From Coniochaeta sp. PMI_546 (taxonomy: Eukaryota; Ascomycota; Sordariomycetes; Coniochaetales; Coniochaetaceae): 64,000 nt of DNA. This document shows, piece by piece, positions 58,043-64,000 of the stretch. Under the pieces are notes generated by a model. The model did not search any database. It saw only the letters and a program-made list of their open reading frames with translations, and was not told the origin of the DNA. A program made the position numbers and the translations under genes. Each line of letters starts with the position of its first letter. Within the stretch, counting starts at the first letter, position 1. The stretch lies in contig MU271150.1 of the NCBI GenBank assembly GCA_021432605.1, forward strand, positions 496,001 to 560,000, written 5' to 3'.

Positions 58043-58541
58043 GGAGGAGGGGAGGAGGAAGCACCGGACGCGAGGCCGTGTGCGTGCAAGTTGGAGGTTG
58101 TCTTCTATCGGGAAATCATCGAGGGGAAATATTCATCAAGACGATGGGGACGGCGGGAGTCCGTAATGCAGAAGGAAGGTGGTGGCTACAATTCATGCCA
58201 GGGTGCCCAGCTGGCAACTGGCAGTCGTGATGTTGATTCTCACGAGGACAATGTTCGATTCAATTGATGTCGGAGCTTTGCTCTGGCAAGTGTGGCGTAC
58301 CCTGAGCTTGGTGTGGCTGGTGCCAGTACCCTACTTTGAGGCTTGAAGCTACTACTGCGGTACGTACTACCTGGAGGAACCCCGGAATTTGATGCCTCGG
58401 CACATGCAAGTGCGACGGTCCAAACTGCCCCGGCTCCATCTCCAGCGAGCGGCTTCCCAAGCCTTAAAGATGACCGACAAAACGCGTCTCTATTTGCGCT
58501 TCTACCAAGCATACAAGGTTGTCACTCATTAGACAGATACA
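58043..58541. promoter_or_regulatory. Bidirectional promoter region
   Basis: 499 bases between the start codons of the 659-residue gene (-) and PEX1 (+). No clear TATA box. Co-regulation is possible but not shown. Confidence 0.5.
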
Positions 58542-61500
58542 ATGGCGCCCAGAAAGAATACACAGTCGACAGTAGCCGAGATCTCTCTCGTGCATCTTAA
58601 AAACTGTCTTGTAAACCTGCCCTCGTCTTTGGTTTCTTTGCTTGTGAACGTGAACACGGTATGTCTCTGCCTCCCCCAACTACACCGTGGCTCTTCACGT
58701 ACTAATTACTGGTTTCCAGCCCGCGCAAAATGTCGTCGTCGAGCTCAACTACCGTCTGGCAGCTACGGCTGACGGCACCTCACCCAGAGCGACATCGAAG
58801 TCCATCTTCCTCGGTTGGACAGGAATGCCCAGCAAGCGAAAGCTTGCACCATTGGTCGACCGCGACGGTATCAATGGAGCAAGAGGAGGCAGTAACAAGG
58901 AGGTACAACTCGTCGAGGTCGATGCTACATTGGCCGCTACGCTCGGTATATACGACGGACAGAAGGTTACTGCTACTCTCCACGTCGATCCGCCGCTGGT
59001 CCATACCGTCAACATCGAACCTCTGACTCCCGAGGACTGGGAGATGATTGAGCTGCATGCGACATTCTTGGAACTCAACATGCTGTCGCAGATTCGCGCC
59101 ATCCCCAATCCAGCCTTCGCTCCTACTTCTGGCTTGACCGCAGGAGGGCACCCGTTGACGCTCCACCTATCACCTACCTCGACTGCAAATATCAAGGTCC
59201 TATCTGTTGACCCCGTCCTGTCTCCAGACACCCCATTCGCAAAGATCGCGCCAGACGCAGAGGTCATTGTCGCGCCCAAAACGAGAGCAAAGGCATCTCG
59301 GAATAGTAAAGACGGCACGAGCGTTGCCAGCACCTCGCGGAGGAGCGGGAAGAGCGGAACAAGCACGGTCAAAAACAAGACTCCTAGAGAAGAGCGCAAA
59401 GCCACCCTCTTCCTTAGAGGTATAAGCCAGTCGCTGTGTCAAGAATGGTTCGACGAGGACATTCAACACGACAGTTTGAGCGTGTGGGTTGATCGCGACC
59501 TGCTGTACTCGAAGGAGTTCAAGGGTGCAAAATGGGTCTCCGTGAGCATAGTCAGGCCAGGAGGTCTTGAGGAGCCCATAGACCCACAAAAGCAGCAAGC
59601 AGACATGCAAGGTCCGAAAGCTTCGCGGAAAGTCGTCGCACGGTTACAACCGTGGGATGACCCCCCAAACGGTCAGACTGTGGCTCTGTCGCTGCCATTG
59701 TGCGCGACTCTCGACAGCCAAGGGATGGTAGGCGGCGTGGTCAAGCTCGAACCGGCACCTCCACCGCTGTCACGAAAGTCCGCGCCAGATGCGGATGGTG
59801 TATCGCGGGACACTGTCCAGCGGTTAAAGATCTATCCATTTGCGACGCCGTCCGATGTTTCGTCGCCTGGGCTCAAGTTCGGAGGAGAGTCTAAAGCGGA
59901 ACGAGAAGAAGCTGGGAAAAGCATACAGCAGATCTATGGAAAAGGGCTGCTCGACGGCCCATTGGTCGATGGCCAGCTGCTGGGTTTGCATGACGGCCTC
60001 GAGCACCCCAGCGGATGGAAGGGTGGGATTGTGAAGTTTGACCCGGAACCTTCTGCCAAGGAAGGTCCAGCGTGGATACTTGCATCAGACTGGCGCTTGA
60101 CCCTTGACGTCCAGCCAGCGATACCTAGGCCTACGACATCAGGCACTACCTCCCATGATTCGCTTCCTCAGGCTGATTCTGTTCTCGTCGGAATCGACTC
60201 GCTCTTGAGCGACCTTCAGTCACACCTCTCGCACCTCTCGTCCGTCCTCTTAACCGGCGGGATTGGGTCAGGCAAGACTGCCGTTACGCAGACCGTCGCG
60301 CGTCGCCTAAAGGAGGACCAACTTTACCACACTACCTATTTCCCCTGCATTAAGCTTGTCAACGACGAGAGCAGGATATCAACCATCAAAGAAACCCTGA
60401 ACAGGGTGTTCATGGGAGCAAGCTGGGGCGCTCGGCTCGGCGGCAAGTCGTTAGTCATTCTAGACGACCTAGACAGGCTCTGTCCGGCTGAGACAGAACT
60501 TCAAGTCGGCAATGAGAATGGCCGAAGCCGGCAGATCAGTGAAGCCATCGCCTCGATTGTCAAGCAGTACTGCGGCCGTGACAGCCCGGTCGTTTTGCTA
60601 GCGACGTGTCAAGGCAAGGATTCGCTACACAACGTCCTCGTTGGCGGCCACATTGTCCGCGAGATTGTCGACCTCAAGGCACCCGACAAGGAGGCACGGC
60701 GACGAATCATGGAGGCCATCACACGGCAGAACTCTGTTGCGGCCGAAGAGCGCAAAACTTTCCACTACGACTCAGACAGAAGCCGTCCCACCACCGCAGA
60801 TGGCAGTTCGACAGCCGCCGACCACGACGGCGATGCTTGGATGGACGCAACAGTGGCGTCCAAGAGCAAACAGTCAGGCGCGGCCGGCTTCATCGTCGAC
60901 CCGGACCTCGACTTCCTCGATCTCGCAGGCGAAACAGACGGCTACATGCCCGGCGACATCAAGTCTCTCACTGCCCGCGCCCGCAACGAGGCCCTAGTCC
61001 GCTCGCTGACCGAACTCCCCCAGACCAAAATCTCCTCCGTCCCGCTCACCCGGGCAGATTTCGACGCCGCACTCAAGGGCTTCACCCCCGCCTCACTCCG
61101 CAACGTCACCCTCCAGCACTCCACCACCACCTTCGCCTCCATCGGAGGCCTGCAGGAGACCCGGCGCGTGCTGCTCGAGACGCTACAGTACCCCACCAAG
61201 TACGCGCCCATCTTCGCCCAATGCCCGCTGCGGCTCCGGTCAGGCCTGCTCCTCTACGGCTACCCTGGCTGCGGCAAGACCCTCCTAGCCAGCGCAGTAG
61301 CAGGCGAATGCGGCCTCAACTTCATCTCCGTCAAGGGCCCCGAGATCCTAAACAAGTACATCGGCGCCTCGGAGAAATCCGTCCGAGACCTCTTCGAGCG
61401 CGCCCAGGCGGCCCGGCCCTGCGTGCTGTTCTTCGACGAGTTCGACTCCATCGCCCCCAAGCGCGGTCACGACTCGACCGGCGTCACGGACAGGGTGGTC

Positions 61501-62307
61501 AACCAGCTGCTCACGCAGATGGACGGTGCCGAGGGCCTGTCCGGCGTGTACGTGCTGGCCGCCACGTCGCGGCCCGACCTGATCGATCCCGCGCTGTTGC
61601 GCCCCGGGCGGTTGGACAAGTCTCTGCTCTGCGACTTTCCGAGCCTGGAGGATCGGATCGACATCATCACTGCGCTGGCGAAGAAGGTGAGGCTGGCTGA
61701 CGAGGTGCTCGAGGGAGAGGAGGAGATGGTGCAGCTGGGACGGCGGACGGAGGGGTTCTCGGGCGCGGACCTGCAGGCCTTGGTCAGCAATGCGCAGCTG
61801 GAGGCTATCCATGACGTGCTTGGTGATCATAATGAGGACGGCGGCTCGGGGCCACATGGCAGGCGGGGAGTGGACAGGAAGCCGGCCTCGAACGGGACGG
61901 CGTCACGGAACTTCGTGCAGTTCCGCTACGGCGTGGAGGAATCCAAGGCCGAGCTCGAGAGGCGAGCAAAGGTTGGGTCGACCAGGTCCGCCGAGCTGGC
62001 GGAGAATGCGGCCATAGCGGCCAAGCTCGAGGCGATCAGGAACGCGAGGAGGAAGGTTAAGCAGCAGCGGGTTAATGGCGTCACGGACGGGGTTAAGGGC
62101 GATAAAACGCAGGGGTTGGCGGACAAGGAGGTTGTGATCGGGTGGAAGCACCTTGCCAAGGCCTTGGAGGCTACCCGCGCCAGTATCAGTGCTGACGAAC
62201 GGACGAGGCTGGAGAGGATATACCGCGAGTTTGTCGTTGGCCGGAGCGGGGAGATGAGGGATGGACAGGGGAGTATGGAAATCGGGGGGCGGAGTAGTCT
62301 TATGTGA
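58542..62307 (+). CDS. pex1: Peroxisomal AAA ATPase PEX1
   Basis: With PEX6, PEX1 extracts the import receptor PEX5 from the peroxisomal membrane. There are two exons (58542-58658, 58720-62307) and 1,234 residues. Exon 1 gives the conserved VAEISLVHLKNCLVNLPSSLVSLL and joins PAQNVVVELNYR, part of the N-terminal double-psi barrel. A first AAA module (~545-730) has GGIGSGKT (near residue 551) and LVILDDLDRL. The second, more conserved module has YGYPGCGKTLLASAVAGECG (Walker A near 884), then PEILNKYIGASEKSVRDLF, LFFDEFDSIAPKRG (Walker B) and the ATSRPDLIDPALLRPGRLD block. Length and order fit PEX1 rather than PEX6 or CDC48. Woronin bodies derive from peroxisomes, which connects this gene loosely to the giant protein upstream. 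Confidence 0.96.
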
Positions 62308-62757
62308 GCATGCTTGACCTGACCCTCGATAGCGAGGTATCTAGCTGTAGGTATAGCTGTATGAATGGTGTATATGGAATTTGTTTGACGATCTTCTGGT
62401 ATCATACGAAATTACCTGCACCTGATGTCTGGCCATAGCACAACAGAGGAACTTATCCGGTTGAGGACGCTAATTGATGAGTCAGGGGAAGCTCTAGCAT
62501 GCACAGAGCATGGGTGACGTCCTAGAGGGCACAGTAAGTATATTATAGTCGAGTTTGTAGGTTGGGCGCGACAGTATGTGATCAGTAATCCTGTATGGTT
62601 ACAGCTTTCGTCGGTCTATCCTATAACCTAAAGCTAGTATCTGGGAATCATACAATTGCCTAGGCAGATTCTGTCTAACCACTCACAAGCCCCCAGGCCG
62701 TGCCGTACCACTCAGCTTTGATATACCATACTCATAGCCGTACGTTATTGTTGTGAC
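62308..62757. other. Convergent 3' intergenic region
   Basis: 450 bases between the stops of PEX1 and the next minus-strand gene. AT-leaning, with no gene recognised. Confidence 0.5.
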
Positions 62758-64000
62758 TCAGCTACCATGCGACCAATTCTCACCCCTCTCTTGTTGCGAC
62801 TTCGTACTAGGTAACGCCCTCACACATCGCTCAACTCCGTCACTCAGACTTATATCTTTCCATATCCTGCCCAAGTATTCCAGTCCGTATTTGTCATTCC
62901 ATACATACCGTCGCAATACCTCCTTCACCTCAGCCGGTGACCCGCATCCTACCATCCTTACGACAGCATTCAAACGCGCAGAAAACCAAGAACCGTGACC
63001 ATGTCCATCAGCCACAACACTGCCAATAAACAGCACCCACAGCAGATCCCTTGACCTCGCTCCAGGCCACGACGCAGCATTGATAGGCTCCGCATCATCC
63101 AGCGCCTCCCTCAGCCGCGCGACCATGATCCCGACCACCGGCCCGCCCTCAGGTACCAGTCGGAGACCGGCGTAGAGAAAAACATGCGCGGCCAGACACA
63201 GCGTCCGGAAGCGGTGTTCGTCCGGTGTCTTGGGCTCCTTTTCGACCCGGCGCAGGATGTAGAGGTCGGCGATGTTGTGCAAGATGCGGGTGGGTATGGG
63301 CCCGCCGATACCGAACTTCTTGGCCAGTACGGACTGGCGGAGGCACCGGAACACGGAGGTGATGTCTTCGTTGTCGAGGTCGCTGTCGTCGCTGGTCAGG
63401 TGGGAAATTTCCGGCTCGTCTTCCTGTTGGAGGAGGTCCAGGGGCAGCTGGACGTCCATGTACCCGCGTATCAGGGGGAATAGGGGTGCTCGGCCGATGA
63501 CAGTGGCTGTTTGCAGGTCGACCCTAGAGTGTTGTGGAATCATTAGTATGATTGAGCAATTCCGGTCCCGTTGACACGACGTACCAAGTGATGGCTTGTG
63601 CTACATGATAGGTGTCCTTGAAGACTACGGCGCCGCCGCGTGAATCTACCAGCCTTTTCAAACCTCGGACATGCATATCCGCCTCGCGGAATGACCCTTC
63701 CAAAGCCTTTAGTGTTTGAGTATCAGTCCTTTATATTTCTGTCTGACTGTATCGGAGCAGGTATGGGAGGTCTAGACACTCACAGCAACGTTGGCCAAAT
63801 TGGCGACAGCGACTATCATAGCGTCCGAGACTTGCGTGCGCGGATACCGGTTGATTTCTCGGTGGAGCTCCTTGATGGCTTGTGTCTTTTGGTATAGCCC
63901 TTCGTAGGCGACGGCCCGGTCTATTGACGGGACGGACATGACCCAGACGGTACATGAGAGGGCTAGAGTTCCTCTCATGACGAGTGGTTCTGACATGGCC
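62758..64000 (-). CDS. Fungal transcription-factor-like protein (5' end outside window)
   Basis: The C-terminal part of a gene whose start lies beyond the right edge. There are three visible exons: from the edge to 63784, 63706-63585, 63523-62758. The introns (77 and 61 nt) have GTGAGT..AAAG and GTACGT..CTAG. The junctions NVA/ALEGSFREAD and ITW/VDLQTA restore a coherent frame. The VMRGTLALSC, DAMIVAVANLANVA and HVRGLKRLVDSRGG segments, followed by a long helical tail, resemble the Fungal_trans_2-type region of C6 factors. No zinc cluster is visible, though one could lie off the edge. Ends in RGENWSHGS. Confidence 0.75.

Noticed and set aside
60606-61700. Arg/Pro-rich plus-strand open frame
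   Set aside because: It overlaps the PEX1 AAA domains in a different frame; no protein character.

Overview
This is a stretch of nuclear chromosome from a filamentous ascomycete, most likely a Sordariomycete. The reasons are: GC-rich coding exons broken by short introns (about 50-85 nt with GT..CTAAC..AG signals), genes on both strands about 0.5-3 kb apart, and fungus-specific families (a PalF-like arrestin, LYS2 alpha-aminoadipate reductase, GH7 cellobiohydrolase, Zn2Cys6 factors, PEX1, and a giant Woronin-body-tether/involucrin-repeat protein). There are no bacterial, plasmid or CRISPR features, and I recognise no intact transposon.

Layout. 0-5 kb: the 3' part of an FMP42/SLC43-like MFS transporter (+) converges on a PalF/Rim8-type arrestin (-). 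5-7.5 kb: non-coding. 7.5-8.5 kb: a hydrophilic, disordered protein (+). 9-13.3 kb: phosphomannomutase (+) and UTP-glucose-1-phosphate uridylyltransferase (-) converge; together they supply GDP-mannose and UDP-glucose for glycosylation and cell wall. 13.3-15.6 kb: non-coding. 15.6-19.4 kb: lysine-pathway alpha-aminoadipate reductase (+). 20.1-22.5 kb: an N-acetylglucosamine-induced-protein-1 homologue (+) converges on a tandem FolB-domain protein (-). 22.5-25.9 kb: an AT-richer stretch with unassigned coding-like pieces. 25.9-27.4 kb: a secreted GH7 cellobiohydrolase (+).

28.8-49.0 kb (+) is one gene encoding about 6,714 residues, with a first coding exon of 18.6 kb. It has about forty lysine-cluster repeats, six Gly/Ala-rich hydrophobic segments, and a C-terminal coiled coil plus a compact domain. 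It fits the Leashin (LAH) / 'involucrin repeat' family. 50.3-53.3 kb (-) is a Zn2Cys6 regulator. 56-58 kb (-) is an unrecognised 659-residue, possibly mitochondrial protein, divergent from PEX1 (+, 58.5-62.3 kb). The right edge cuts a fungal transcription-factor-like gene (-).

Most unusual signals: (1) the giant repeat gene; (2) an apparent U2-type AT-AC intron inside the LYS2 gene, the only junction I found that keeps the conserved frame; (3) a GC-AG intron and a 685-nt first intron in the UGPase gene; (4) a 38-nt C homopolymer in a phosphomannomutase intron; (5) a tight cluster of PacC-type sites, including a perfect inverted pair, upstream of the PalF-like gene. All calls come from reading the sequence; no database search was run.
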